DNA of 64,000 bases from Cladochytrium replicatum (taxonomy: Eukaryota; Chytridiomycota; Chytridiomycetes; Cladochytriales; Cladochytriaceae). The notes below the pieces were generated by a model. That model made no database searches. It had not been told where the DNA came from and was given only the letters and a program-made list of their open reading frames with translations. Positions within the stretch are counted from its first letter, which is position 1. The number at the start of each line of letters is the position of its first letter. The position numbers and the translations under genes are program-made. Shown in pieces: positions 22,940-32,642 of this stretch. The stretch lies in the NCBI GenBank assembly GCA_025526935.1, contig JAHLKD010000071.1, forward strand, positions 239,533 to 303,532. Direction: 5' to 3'.

Positions 22940-23500
22940 GAGTGTTCATCTGTTGAAGTACCATCCAGGAGTTGAGAAAGTGTCCGGGACAGCATCCTAT
23001 TTGTAAAATTGATCGAGAGGTTAGTTGGGTAGAGAAAACTGAAGTACCGTAAATGAGTTGAGAAAGTGTCCTGGTGGACACAATCTTATTGCTAGTAACA
23101 TTGATAGAGAGGTTAGTTGTATTTAGTAGGAGATCACTGAAGTATCGTCAATGAGTTGAGAAAGTGTCCAGGTGGACAGAATCTTATTGCTAGTAACATT
23201 GATAGAGAGGTTAGTTGTATTTGGTAGGAGATCACTGAAGTATCGTCAATGAGTTGAGAAAGTGTCCAGGTGGACAGAATCTTATTGCTAGTAACATTGA
23301 TAGAGAGGTTAGTTGTATTTGGTAGAGATCACTGAAGTACCGACAATGAATTGATCTAGGTGGAATCCTATTGCTAGTAGTATTTGTGGAGACATTAGCT
23401 GTATCTGATAGAGATTACTGAAGTACTGTCAATGAGTTGAGGAAGTGTCCGGATGGACTGAATCAGGGAGACTGAGTGTCACTGTGTCTGGGTAGACAGT
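22940..23500. repeat. ~98-bp satellite, about six units
   Basis: Units starting 'ttgagaaagtgtcc' occur at 22972, 23058, 23156, 23254, about 23351 (diverged) and 23438. Spacings are 86, 98, 98, 97 and 87 bp. The two central units are almost identical. The unit ends 'gaagtatcgtcaatgag'. The same repeat occurs at 13395-13670 in the same orientation. Confidence 0.95.
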
Positions 23501-23607
23501 TTCTTCCCTAGCTTATTATTATTGTCAGATTGGGTAGAAAACTATAGGTGTAGTATTAGGGAAGTATTATAGCATACATTCCTTTAACATTCCGGATAAG
23601 ACGCACA

Positions 23608-24010
23608 ATGCCTCGAACTACAAAGAAGCGAGCTTTGAAACAACCCAAACCATCATCTGAAAGAGAATCAAGTGCAGAACCGGTGACTGCACCTGAAACA
23701 ACTCTGGGATTGGGTTCTGAAGTGGAAGAAGCAGAAGTAGGCCTTTATGTCAAATCGACAGATGTCAAATCGACTGCTCCTTCAAACAAACTGGCGTGAC
23801 GTGGTACTAAAGGGGATGCTGACTATTTACTCATCGATGGACTCTGTCCTGCTTCAGACATACGACTTTGGTATCGAAAATCCAAAGCAAGTGGCCACAG
23901 CTAGGACTCGGAGCACTTCATCAGCAACTGTCAAACAAACCGTGAGGAATGCTGCCCAAGATTTTTTCTTCAAGGGTTGATCGACAGACACAACTCTGAC
24001 AGCAAGCTAG
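23608..24010 (+). pseudogene. Possible N-terminus of a second hAT element
   Basis: An ATG at 23608 opens a basic frame (MPRTTKKRALKQPKPSSE) that stops at 23797. In a shifted frame the sequence continues with DIRLWYRKSKASGHS, a stop, then DSEHFISNC. This is loosely like a BED-type zinc finger start (C..C...H...C) found at hAT N-termini. The evidence is weak. The position, just after the satellite that follows the hAT C-terminus, is the main reason to link it. Confidence 0.3.
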
Positions 24011-24199
24011 TTCGTCAAGCCCTGTATGAAATTCACGATGCATGCAGTGGACGAACAGAGTTCATAACAGCAGCAAACGCCTGAAAATTTCTTCCTTTCA
24101 GAAGGAAACAACATTCCTGGACTTTTACAGGAGGCAGGGACGCAAGTACAACATTTACAGAGAAATACCTGTCGCTGCAAATGTTGACAAGCAAGCAAC

Positions 24200-24573
24200 C
24201 ATCAAACGAGCAGATGAGGACTGTGTAGGACAAAACAGGTCTTCAAACAGTCAGAACAACTGTTGAACATGACAAAAGATCTTGAAGAGACCCTGTAACG
24301 TGCCCATCTTCCTTGCTCATTCGCCTCGTTTCTAGCTGGCATTCGCTCTTTGTCCAATTCTTTCTACAGCGGGAGAATGCTGACCTGAACGACGATCTTC
24401 TCGTCTTTGTCCGTGAAAACAGCGCGCCAAACGCGGATATCGAGCTGGATCCGGTCTTTGTGTGGCGTAAGGTGTCTTCCGGCATGCCTGCATTGGACGA
24501 CGTCGTTAATACCACCGAATCCAAAGCTTTAAACGGCATTACTAGTGTTCAGGATAGTAATCCGCTCGAGTGA
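24200..24573 (+). pseudogene. 3' remnant of a coiled-coil gene
   Basis: A stretch with FKQSEQLLNMTKDLEETL ends in a stop. It is followed after an intron-like gap (pyrimidine-rich, ending CTACAG at about 24369) by RENADLNDDLLVFVREN and an acidic tail that stops at 24573. The two parts read like one leucine-rich coiled coil, but no donor in the right phase exists. Either the gene is broken or I have the wrong join. The upstream part is missing in mobile-element debris. No family recognised. Confidence 0.3.
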
Positions 24574-24731
24574 ATGCGTTATATCGTCGCGATCGCGAGC
24601 ATGCGCTTCCTAAAACACTTCGAGTTCTTTCGAGTGTTTCGTTGCTTATTTTAGCTCAACCTAGAAGAGTCACGTGTGGGCTGTGGGAATTCGAACGTTT
24701 CTGTTGTGCAAAATCTGTCCCAGAACATTTA

Positions 24732-26676
24732 TTATGCTTTGGTGGGTCGGAAGGAAATACCGTCGATGTTGAAAGAAACTCCCTTCCCGCCATCCTGCAG
24801 CCAGAACTGACCAACAACCCCATTGTTGGTGTATATCGCAGTGTCGACCCAAATCTCAGTGAACGAGGTCCCATTGATCTTTGCTCCCTTCGCCCAGAAC
24901 GAGATCGGGATGCTGTCTACTGTACCCGCAGTATCCTTGAGTCCCACGTTAACATCGCCGATGTTTGGATCACTACTGGAGAGGTAGAACCGGATGTACT
25001 GGTAGTTGGACGGGCTGATTGTGGCTGGGTAAGTGATCGAGAAGGCTCCAAAGGGTCCCGCGGGGATAGATACGCTGATACTCGAGCCGGTGCTCCCAAG
25101 CATTTTGGTCTTATCGGAAAGGTTGACAGTAGACGACCACGAAGCTTCGCTTGCTCCGTTGATCATGACGTCATCTTTGTAAATCTCGATTGCGGATGTC
25201 GGTCTCGGAGATGCGGTGGCCGTAGGAACCGTTGTCTACCAATAATGAGATGAGGGAGAATGGATTACATTTTGTCCATTTACCGTAGTGGCCTTGGGTG
25301 GGTTGACGAGGTGCTTCTTTACGGCGTTCCAGACTCCGCTCTTGCATGGCTCTCTTCCGCACATTGAGCGAGGCTCGATCTCGTTGACATCTGCGAGTGG
25401 CCACCACGGTCCAGCAGCCCAGTACGTGAAACCTAACACGGAATGCAATGTTAACTTGTACATTTCTTCTCTTCCCATCTCACCTTGCCACACGTCAGAG
25501 TTGGCTTCCAAGAACGCCAGCGTGTTGTCGATCGCCGCAATGCACACCGAGTTGTTTGACCCTCCAATCTCTCCCAGGAACGTCTTGAACTTGTTGTCCC
25601 GCGCCCACTTTGTAATTTTTGTCAACCTCTCCACACCAATCGTCTCGCTCACACACTCCGAGAACGTTCCCGAACAATCCTTATCAAGGTACTGATGCGC
25701 CTCGATGAAGAAGTTGTTCAGCGGATCCTTGAACCCAATGAACGCCTCCGCATTCGTAACGCTCCCCGTCTTCCCGGTCTCATACCACGCCCAGCCACCG
25801 GTCCAGTAGTTTCCAGGCACAATAATTTTGTTTGTGAACCCTGCAGCACGAATCGCGTAAACCACAGACTGAGCGGTTTCGACCCACTTCTTCGTGTCCA
25901 TGTCGTGAGGCTCGTTGACGATGTTGATCCACACGTTCGCGCGGTTCTTGTAGCGGTTCGCCATGCGCGTCCAGAAGTCGTTGAAGGCGCCGTTGTCGAC
26001 GGTCGAGCTTTGGCCGATGATCTCGTTGGAGAGGGAGGGGTAGCGGCCAAAGTTGTGGGGCTGGATGATGGCGATGGCGCCGAGGCTGGCGATGGTGTCG
26101 ATCGTTGCATCGAGGCCAGAGAGGTCTAACCAAGTTCAGAAGTTCAAAGGGTCATTTTGATTTGAAGGATAATCGGGGAGATGTTTTTTTCAAGTACATG
26201 AGTCGATCAAGCTTGTGTTGAGCGGTTTCTGAGCACGCTCCCACAAGAACCCAACACGGAAAATGTTCATCCCGCTGTTCGCAAAGTACGTCATGGACGA
26301 CCCGGGCCAGATGTAATCTGGAAACACAGATGCATTGTTAGTGAAACCAACGATTTCACATCGCGCATGCTTGGTTACCGGTTCCGAGGACTCCAGGAAT
26401 GTTCGAACTCCCGAATTCAGCACTGGCCATGTTGATTCCAGTGTACGGAAGCTTGTTGCTTTATGCACCCACTGTTAGATCTCGACTGCTCCACATAACA
26501 TGCTAGAACTTACGTTGGCGATGGCGTGGCATTCGGTGCACTCGTCGGCGTTGGAGATGCTCCTCCGGCTGCCAAAATAAATGGCCTCAGCAAAGGTAAA
26601 CCTTGTAGCAGTGAAACGAACCTGAGACCAGAGCGCATCCGAGGAGCATGATTGCTGCGTATGTGAGACGTGGCAT
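24732..26676 (-). CDS. Secreted GH5 glycosidase with C-terminal accessory domain
   Basis: Seven exons on the minus strand (26676-26622, 26568-26514, 26458-26379, 26317-26198, 26125-25484, 25432-25284, 25235-24732) join in phase to 534 aa. A signal peptide (MPRLTYAAIMLLGCALVS) is followed by a short Pro/Thr linker and the catalytic domain. The GH5 acid/base glutamate lies in VNEPHDM (about E175) and the nucleophile in FLGEIGGS (about E289). The family hydrolyses beta-glucans such as cellulose or mannans; substrate cannot be fixed from sequence alone. After a second linker (TTTTVPTATASPRPTS) comes a ~150-residue beta-rich domain with VSIPAGPFGAFSITYP and WLQDGGKGVSFNIDGISF. This is probably carbohydrate binding, but I cannot name its family. 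The acceptor of exon 3 (CATAAAG) is weak but phase-correct. Confidence 0.9.
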
Positions 26677-27333
26677 TATTTCACTATGCTTTCGAGAAGG
26701 GCAGGAGGAAACCTCCCTGTTATAATATTTTTGATCATCACGTTTGAGAAAATTTGAGGTGAAAATTCCTTCACGATGGATCTCGTGCCCTACACGGCAC
26801 TTTCAAGGGGCTGCCAATGCACCAGTGCACGAAGATGAATGTCTGTGTTGTAATGGTAGAATAATACAGAATAATATGTTATTCATGAGCTGGGCAGTTT
26901 AACGGATTTGAATGTATCATTTCACAGATTGTCTAACATCGCGAACGCCCCAAATCACACAAAAATTGTAAAATGCTCATTGATTTCAATTGGAGTGACA
27001 GAGGTAGATTGCGAAATCATGCATATACAGTGAGTTTAATGGTGGTACTTTCTGGCACAATCAGAACATTTGGGAATTGGAGACTGCTCAACCGTGGGCA
27101 AACCTCGAGCCTTTGCTCTATCCACAATCCCCCTGAATATGGCCACAGTTGTAGAGCTTGCTTGGGAAACGTTTTGGATGTTATTCAGATGCGTTTTTCA
27201 TAGTTGTGGTTGAGGCGGCTTCCACAAGTATTGTATGGAGCTTCTACAGAGTTTTGGGGGTGCGCGTGTGAAAATTTTGAAACATAAACTCAGCAATGAT
27301 TGTCCGGCCACATTGCTTCTCTACGGTTACACC
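26677..27333. other. Upstream region of GH5 gene; no supported gene
   Basis: This is AT-rich sequence without coding signals. Short frames such as 26973-27203 have no support. Confidence 0.5.
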
Positions 27334-27462
27334 ATGGCATCAGCTCTTGGCAGTGTTGGAACTCTAGTTGTGTGTGCGATCAGCATCGTCGCATTTGCGA
27401 TCTTTGCGGATCCAACGCGGGTCGACCCGTCAAGTGGGAATCTCCCTCCGGTTGTTCCATAG
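27334..27462 (+). CDS. Small hydrophobic ORF, doubtful
   Basis: An ATG at 27334 opens 42 codons starting MASALGSVGTLVVCAISIVA and ending in a Pro/Asp tail (NLPPVVP). It resembles a signal peptide or single helix. No intron or downstream exon could be joined. It may be a small secreted or membrane peptide, a lost first exon, or chance. Confidence 0.2.
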   Translation: MASALGSVGTLVVCAISIVAFAIFADPTRVDPSSGNLPPVVP

Positions 27463-27599
27463 TAAATTCATACTTCCCCGGGCCTGTAGGATGAGAGATC
27501 TCATCACGGAAATACGCTCTCAAAACAGAGACCTCGTTCGTATCCATGTAGGATATAATCTCTCTTCTCTGGCAATTTGCTCCTCAGCAGATGCAGCAG

Positions 27600-27990
27600 G
27601 CGATGGTTTGAGAAGGCGATGGTTTGTGGTGCGGGAACACGGGCATAGACGGCCATGTCGATGTTCTCGAATGGCGGAAATCGAGTGGATTGGAGATGAA
27701 CGTCACCGAACAACCGCGGAGAAGCTCGATTGACTATGCATCCATGCACGGCCACGGCGTTCTCGACTGTGCGTTCTGGACTGGTGGAAGGCGAGTGGAT
27801 TGGAGCTCAAGTGGGGTACCTACGCGATGGATTTGGCCAGTCCGGCGGTGCTCGACTGGTTGAAATCAAGCGGTTTGGATACAAACTGGACTGTAAAATC
27901 AATGGATTGGGCTAGGAGAAGTGGGATCTAGACATGCTCGACTCGTGGAAATCGAGCAGACTGGAGATGAAATGTGTTAAGAGCTGGGAT
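27600..27990 (+). pseudogene. Decayed 'DWWK' ankyrin-like repeat gene
   Basis: Scattered across frames are remnants of the 33-residue repeat seen intact at 29068-29907: HVDVLEWRKSSGLEMN, then SIDYASMHGHGVLDC, then VEIKRFGYK-like and 'ctcgtggaaatcgagcagactggagatgaaa'. No open frame is left. It is one of several dead copies in 27-35 kb. Confidence 0.6.
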
Positions 27991-28280
27991 CTGGTTTCAG
28001 GTATAATGTAAGTATCTGTTGTAAAATATGAATGAGAAAAGCAATGTACCTGGTTTCAAGTACAATGCAAGATGATAACCGATTTCCACTATTTATTACT
28101 TCTCGCAATCTAAGATTGTGCTCTAATTGTCCACATTCATTTACATTCAAGACAAAACAGCATTTGAGTTCACACAGAAACACGATCACCCACAACATAG
28201 AAACATGACTACTCACAACAAGATCACAAAACACTTGACCTATGAGATACATAAAATAGATGGACTTTCACATGTGCAAC

Positions 28281-28770
28281 CTATACTTCTGTGGCGGTTG
28301 TTCGGTTAATGGTCTTGTTCTTTCCCAACTTTCTGAACCAATTGAAACTCTTCTTGCCACTTGAATCAGGCGAATCCGCCGTTTCAGCGACCGGCTCGTA
28401 ATGTGATGGGCTCTCGCTCGCAGAAGTTGGGGGGTACACTGGCCGATCCGCTGCCGCAGCTGCATCATCAGTCGAAGGATTAGGATTCTGAACCGTCACG
28501 TTAGTGCGCATCAGGGCGTCTCTTCTTCGATTGAGAATCTTTTGCTTCAACGAGCCGAAGAATTGTACGCACGCGTAGATGAGGACCGCTCTTTAGTTCA
28601 AGGAAAGCATAAGTATTACTGGTACATTGCCAACAAACAAAAAAAAAATGGACGTACACGATCACGAAAGGGAGCCTAGTGGAAAAGCGATCAGTTTGGA
28701 AATTGGCCAGCAAGCTTCGTATCTCTCACCATATCGGGAACGAAACAGACCAACCCCAACCGTTGTCCAT
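28281..28770 (-). CDS. Small single-pass membrane protein with cytosolic tail
   Basis: Three exons (28770-28730, 28675-28658, 28590-28281) join in phase to 122 aa. The start MDNGWGWSVSFPIW is followed by one transmembrane helix (LPFVIVAVLIYACVQFF) and then a basic stop-transfer stretch (KQKILNRRRDALMR). A long Ser/Pro/Asp-rich tail ends KKSFNWFRKLGKNKTI. The middle exon is only 18 nt but both its splice sites are good and it restores both phase and the helix. An N-out/C-in single-pass protein is predicted. Family unknown. An upstream hydrophobic frame (28991-28810) could not be spliced to it. Confidence 0.5.
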
Positions 28771-29067
28771 TGCTTTGGACGAGCAGAATCGGGATCAGGG
28801 ATGGTGGAGCGGTGATATGTGATGAAAATTAATATGATGGCACGGACGATGAGTCGAGCCGGATACAACCATTTGAAAGGCACTCGGACAAGATCATGAG
28901 GTTGTGGGGGTTTATTAACGATAAGAACCAAGAATTTAAATGCATCGGTGGAGGATACAAGAAGAATATAAACGGATACTGTCCAAGTCACAGGTGCGAG
29001 TCCCTTCTGATGACAATACGGGTGTCTCTATTTTTTTCACTTTTCCACGCTTTGACATCCCAAAACC

Positions 29068-29907
29068 ATGGCGTTCTCAACAAAAATTCCCGTAGAAATC
29101 GTCGATGGCATCCTGATTCTGCTCGGCACTTGGGCAGACGATCCAACCCTAGCATTCAGAGTCGCAATGGCTCTGGACAGAAAACGTGTCCAGGCTCAAC
29201 TCATACACAAGTTCACCACCATGGACAATGCGAGCGGTAACGCATACGTCGAGGCTCTCGACCTATTCCTGCAATCTCCCCATCAGCCAACTTACTCGCA
29301 CAAAGCGATCGATACCGCGTGCAGAAACGGTCACGTAGAGGCTCTTGATTGGTGGAAGTCTAGCGAATTAGAGCTGCTTTGGAGCATCGATGCGATGGAT
29401 GGAGCTAGCTCGAATGGGCATTTAGAGGTTCTTGATTGGTGGAGAGAGAGTGGACTGGAAATGAGGTGGAGTGAAATTGCGATGGACATGGCGAGCGGGG
29501 CTGGACGATTGGATGTTCTTGACTGGTGGAAGGAAAGCGGACTTGATTTAAAATATAGTTCCGTGACGATGGACGATGCTAGCTTGGAAGGAAACTTGGA
29601 AGTGTTGAATTGGTGGAGGTCTAGTGGTCTGACACTAAAATATACTTCAGAAGCATTGGACGGAGCGAGTAGGAATGAAGAATTGAAGGTGCTTGATTGG
29701 TGGAAGTTGAGCGGACTGGCACTGAAATGGACTTGTGATGCTATGGACGTTGCGAGCGAGAACGGTGATCTTGAAATACTGGATTGGTGGAAAGACAGCG
29801 GGTTGCAATTGAAATGGAGCTCTGATACGGTTGAGATTGCGCGATCAAATCGCAAGTGGAAAGTGCTCGATTGGTGGAGACAGAGTGGGCTTCTCGAGCG
29901 ACTTTAG
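29068..29907 (+). CDS. F-box-like protein with 'DWWK' ankyrin-type repeats
   Basis: An intronless 279-aa frame starts at a good context (AAAACCATGG). Residues 1-50 form an F-box-like start (IPVEIVDGILILLGTW, then RVQAQLIHKFTTMD). From about residue 90, six to seven tandem repeats of ~33 residues follow, each built around 'G.LEVLDWW..SGLE.KWS..AMD.AS'. Spacing and the AS..G.LEVL core match ankyrin-like repeats, with an unusual invariant DWW in place of the usual loop. F-box proteins recruit substrates to SCF ubiquitin ligases, so this is plausibly a substrate receptor, by inference. It is the only intact member of a local family that includes the relics at 27600, 29979, 31170, 34285 and 34440. 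Confidence 0.7.
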   Translation: MAFSTKIPVEIVDGILILLGTWADDPTLAFRVAMALDRKRVQAQLIHKFTTMDNASGNAYVEALDLFLQSPHQPTYSHKAIDTACRNGHVEALDWWKSSELELLWSIDAMDGASSNGHLEVLDWWRESGLEMRWSEIAMDMASGAGRLDVLDWWKESGLDLKYSSVTMDDASLEGNLEVLNWWRSSGLTLKYTSEALDGASRNEELKVLDWWKLSGLALKWTCDAMDVASENGDLEILDWWKDSGLQLKWSSDTVEIARSNRKWKVLDWWRQSGLLERL

Positions 29908-29978
29908 TGATCCCCAAGACCCTCAAAGACCCTTGTTTTTTGTTTGCTAGTGTCTGAACGCAGTTCAACGTCACGGAG

Positions 29979-31340
29979 ATGGCAGCGTTTCTTCTCAGCG
30001 AAATCATCGACCAGATCCTGATCTTCCTCGGCACTGGAGAGCCTGTCCTCGCCTGCAGAGCCGCTACTTCTCTGAGAAGACGCCGTGTTCAAGCGCAATT
30101 TCTCCACCGCGTCACATCCATGGACGACGCTAGTAGGCGGGGTTCGTCGAAGTCCTCGACCTCATCCTTCACAACTCCAAAAACCTGGTCTACACAAAAG
30201 ACGCGCTCGCATATGCGTGCATGTACGGGCACAGCTCCGTTCTCAACTGGTGGAAATCGAGCGAACTTGCTTTGAAATACTCCGGCGCAGCCATGGACAT
30301 GGCCGGCAAAATGGGTCACATAAACATTCTTGACTGGTGGAAAGCGACGGGCGGTTTGCAGCTCGAGTTTACTCGAAGCGCGCTGATGAACTACGCGAGC
30401 ATGCACGGGCAGGTCGATGTGCTCGAGTGGTGGAAGTCAAGTGGCCTGCAGATCCATTGGGACGAGAATGCGATGGGCGATGCGAGCAGGAACGGCCATT
30501 TGAACGTTCTGGAGTGGTGGAAGTGCAGCGGGTTGGAACTCAAATGGGACGCATTTGCGATGAATTCTGTTGGCTGGACCGGGAGTGTGCTCGAGCGGTG
30601 GAAATCGAGTGGACTGGAGATGAAGTGGACTGAGGTGGCGATGGACGAGGCCAGCGGGCACGGCAATCTGCATGTGCTCGATTGGTGGAAAGCGAGCGGT
30701 CTGAGCTCAATGGAGCACTAACGCAATGCACTCTGCGAGCGAGAATGGTCGGCTGGAAGTGCTGGAGTGGTGGAGATCCAGCGGGCTGGAGATGAAGTAC
30801 TCTTCGCACGCGATGGACTTTGCAAGCTAGAGTGGTCATTTTAATGTTCTTGGTTGGTGGAAACGCAGTGGATTGGAGCACGAGTGGACCGAGTATGCCA
30901 TGGACTCTTCTAGCTCGAACGGACGAATATACGTGCTCGATTGGTGGAAGTCGAGTGGACTGGAGATGAAATACAGCGCAAAGGCTTTGCCCTTTACTAT
31001 CTGAACGTGGACGCACGCTCGAATGTTCTCAACTGGTGGAAATCAAATGGAATTGAGATAGACTTGAGCGATGAGTTGCCTGCGTCGGTTGGATTCTGCG
31101 GCTTCAGCTCCAGCAATAGACGTATCTGAGATGATCCAAGTATCAAAACCATATATCAGATCAGAAAAGAGATGAAATGGAAGGCTCACGCATTCGACTT
31201 TGCGAGCAGCAATGGCCAAACAGATGTCTTGGGTTGGTGGAACCGGAGCGGATTAGATCTCAAGCGGAGCAGGTGTGCTTTGGACTTTCTAGCATGAACG
31301 GGTGGAGCGACGGGTGGAATCGAGTGGGATAGAGTTGATG
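29979..31340 (+). pseudogene. F-box/'DWWK' repeat paralogue, frameshifted
   Basis: An N-terminus like that of the neighbouring gene (LLSEIIDQILIFLGTGEPVL at 29988, then RVQAQFLHRVTSMDDAS) loses its frame at about 30139, in 'aggcggggttcg', through a one-base deletion. The repeat region is then open in the next frame to a TAA at 30719-30721 (with HINILDWWKATGG and HLNVLEWWKCSGLELKW). It continues after stops and shifts to 31130 (LEVLEWWRSSGLEMKYSS, IYVLDWWKSSGLEMKYSA), and a last block lies at 31160-31300 (TDVLGWWNRSGLDL). The gene would have been longer than its intact neighbour, with about a dozen repeats. Confidence 0.8.
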
Positions 31341-31514
31341 TAAATTATTCAATGCCAATATTCCGCTTTGGATGATGGTTTTCACAAAAAGTACTCAGTT
31401 AACTTGTTGCAACTGATCTTGAATCAGGCAAAATTGACACTCGAAAGAAGAAGAAAGAGAAGAACTCCACAATGTCCAGAGTTCCAGCTCTGCTCTACTG
31501 ATTCGCTGATTCAA

Positions 31515-32396
31515 TCAGGTTGACTTTGAAAGTTGCTCACGGTTCCTGATGCCCTTGGCGTGGATCATCCATCCAATGACAATGACCAGTGCGACGGCGA
31601 AGGAGAGCACATAGTGCACGACCACGTAGCGGGTGCCCCACTTGAGTGCATTCCTAAATCCGCTCGCCGCTCTCCACGCGAATCCTCCAAGCACACCGAA
31701 CCCATAGACAACGATGATCACGAGAGCCACCACCGATCCCAGCGGGAATTCTATTGCGACCAGGCCCACAGTAAGCCCGTAGGTTAATACCGCGAGTGTC
31801 CACACGATCCTGAAACCCCACGAATCGTTTTCGGATTTGGATTCCAACGACGCGTGTCTATACGCATACGCGATCGACATGGAATGCGTCAGCCCGCCCA
31901 GCGCATACGCATAATGCGCAATAACGTGTTCCCAGGTCGTCCTGATCCACACGTAAAAATCGTTCCAGTACTCGAAATCGGGGGAGTCGGGGTTCTGTTT
32001 CACGTAGTCCGCTACGGGGTGTTTGAACATTGCCGCGGCGGAATGGAACGCGGCACCTTGCTGGTATATTGCCGCGCCGAAGGCGAAGAGGAGGGCGAAG
32101 ACGACGGTTGAGCGGTTTGGTGGGGATGCGGAGGAGAAGACGTTGGAGTGGACGAGGATGAGGAGAACTAGAGGGAGGGTTATGAGTGGTTCGAGAAGGC
32201 GGATGATGTCGTCGCCGTGGTAGTAGGAGGGTTTGATGATGGGACCCAGGTCTGTGACGACAGGGATGACGGTGAGCACAAGGGTAAGGATGTTTGTGGT
32301 GAGGATGAGCGACATGACTATGAGCGGACGAGCCGTGGAGGACCCCGGGGCATCGCTGGACAGTGCGGGGGACGAGCCGAGACGCTGTAGAGCCAT
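31515..32396 (-). CDS. Seven-helix membrane protein, His-rich loops, unknown family
   Basis: This is an intronless frame of 293 aa from ATG 32396 (MALQRLGSSPALSS). A 25-residue cytosolic start is followed by about seven hydrophobic helices. Loop segments hold conserved-looking polar motifs: YQQGAAFHSAAAMFKHPV, RTTWEHVIAHYAYALGG and HSMSIAYAYRHASLE. Several histidines at helix ends recall metal-dependent seven-helix hydrolases (the CREST group: ceramidases, PAQR, Per1), but the diagnostic S/D/HxxxH set is not clearly in register, so this is only a hypothesis. It lies tail to tail with the decayed 'DWWK' gene, and its upstream side faces the 3' end of the propeller gene at 32643. Confidence 0.7.
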   Translation of the reverse strand: MALQRLGSSPALSSDAPGSSTARPLIVMSLILTTNILTLVLTVIPVVTDLGPIIKPSYYHGDDIIRLLEPLITLPLVLLILVHSNVFSSASPPNRSTVVFALLFAFGAAIYQQGAAFHSAAAMFKHPVADYVKQNPDSPDFEYWNDFYVWIRTTWEHVIAHYAYALGGLTHSMSIAYAYRHASLESKSENDSWGFRIVWTLAVLTYGLTVGLVAIEFPLGSVVALVIIVVYGFGVLGGFAWRAASGFRNALKWGTRYVVVHYVLSFAVALVIVIGWMIHAKGIRNREQLSKST

Positions 32397-32642
32397 GAAT
32401 TTCGGAAATCTTGGAAAGACAAGTTTTTGAGGCTCAGCAGAAAAATTTATCGGAGGGATCTTGGCAAAGTTTGTTTGTATTAAGAGTAGCTATAAGAGAT
32501 ATCGAGGTAAAAGTAGGAGATACCAGAGGTTGGGATCATAGAAATTAACACAAAAAAAAGGTCTGCGGATAGAGCAGAGTTAATGGTTGACATTTACGAT
32601 GTGTTCTCGTGTCACTGATGTGAGCATCTTGAAAGCTGTCTA

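Noticed and set aside
24570-26129. Long plus-strand frames opposite the GH5 gene
   Set aside because: The minus strand carries catalytic motifs and phase-consistent introns; the plus frames have none.
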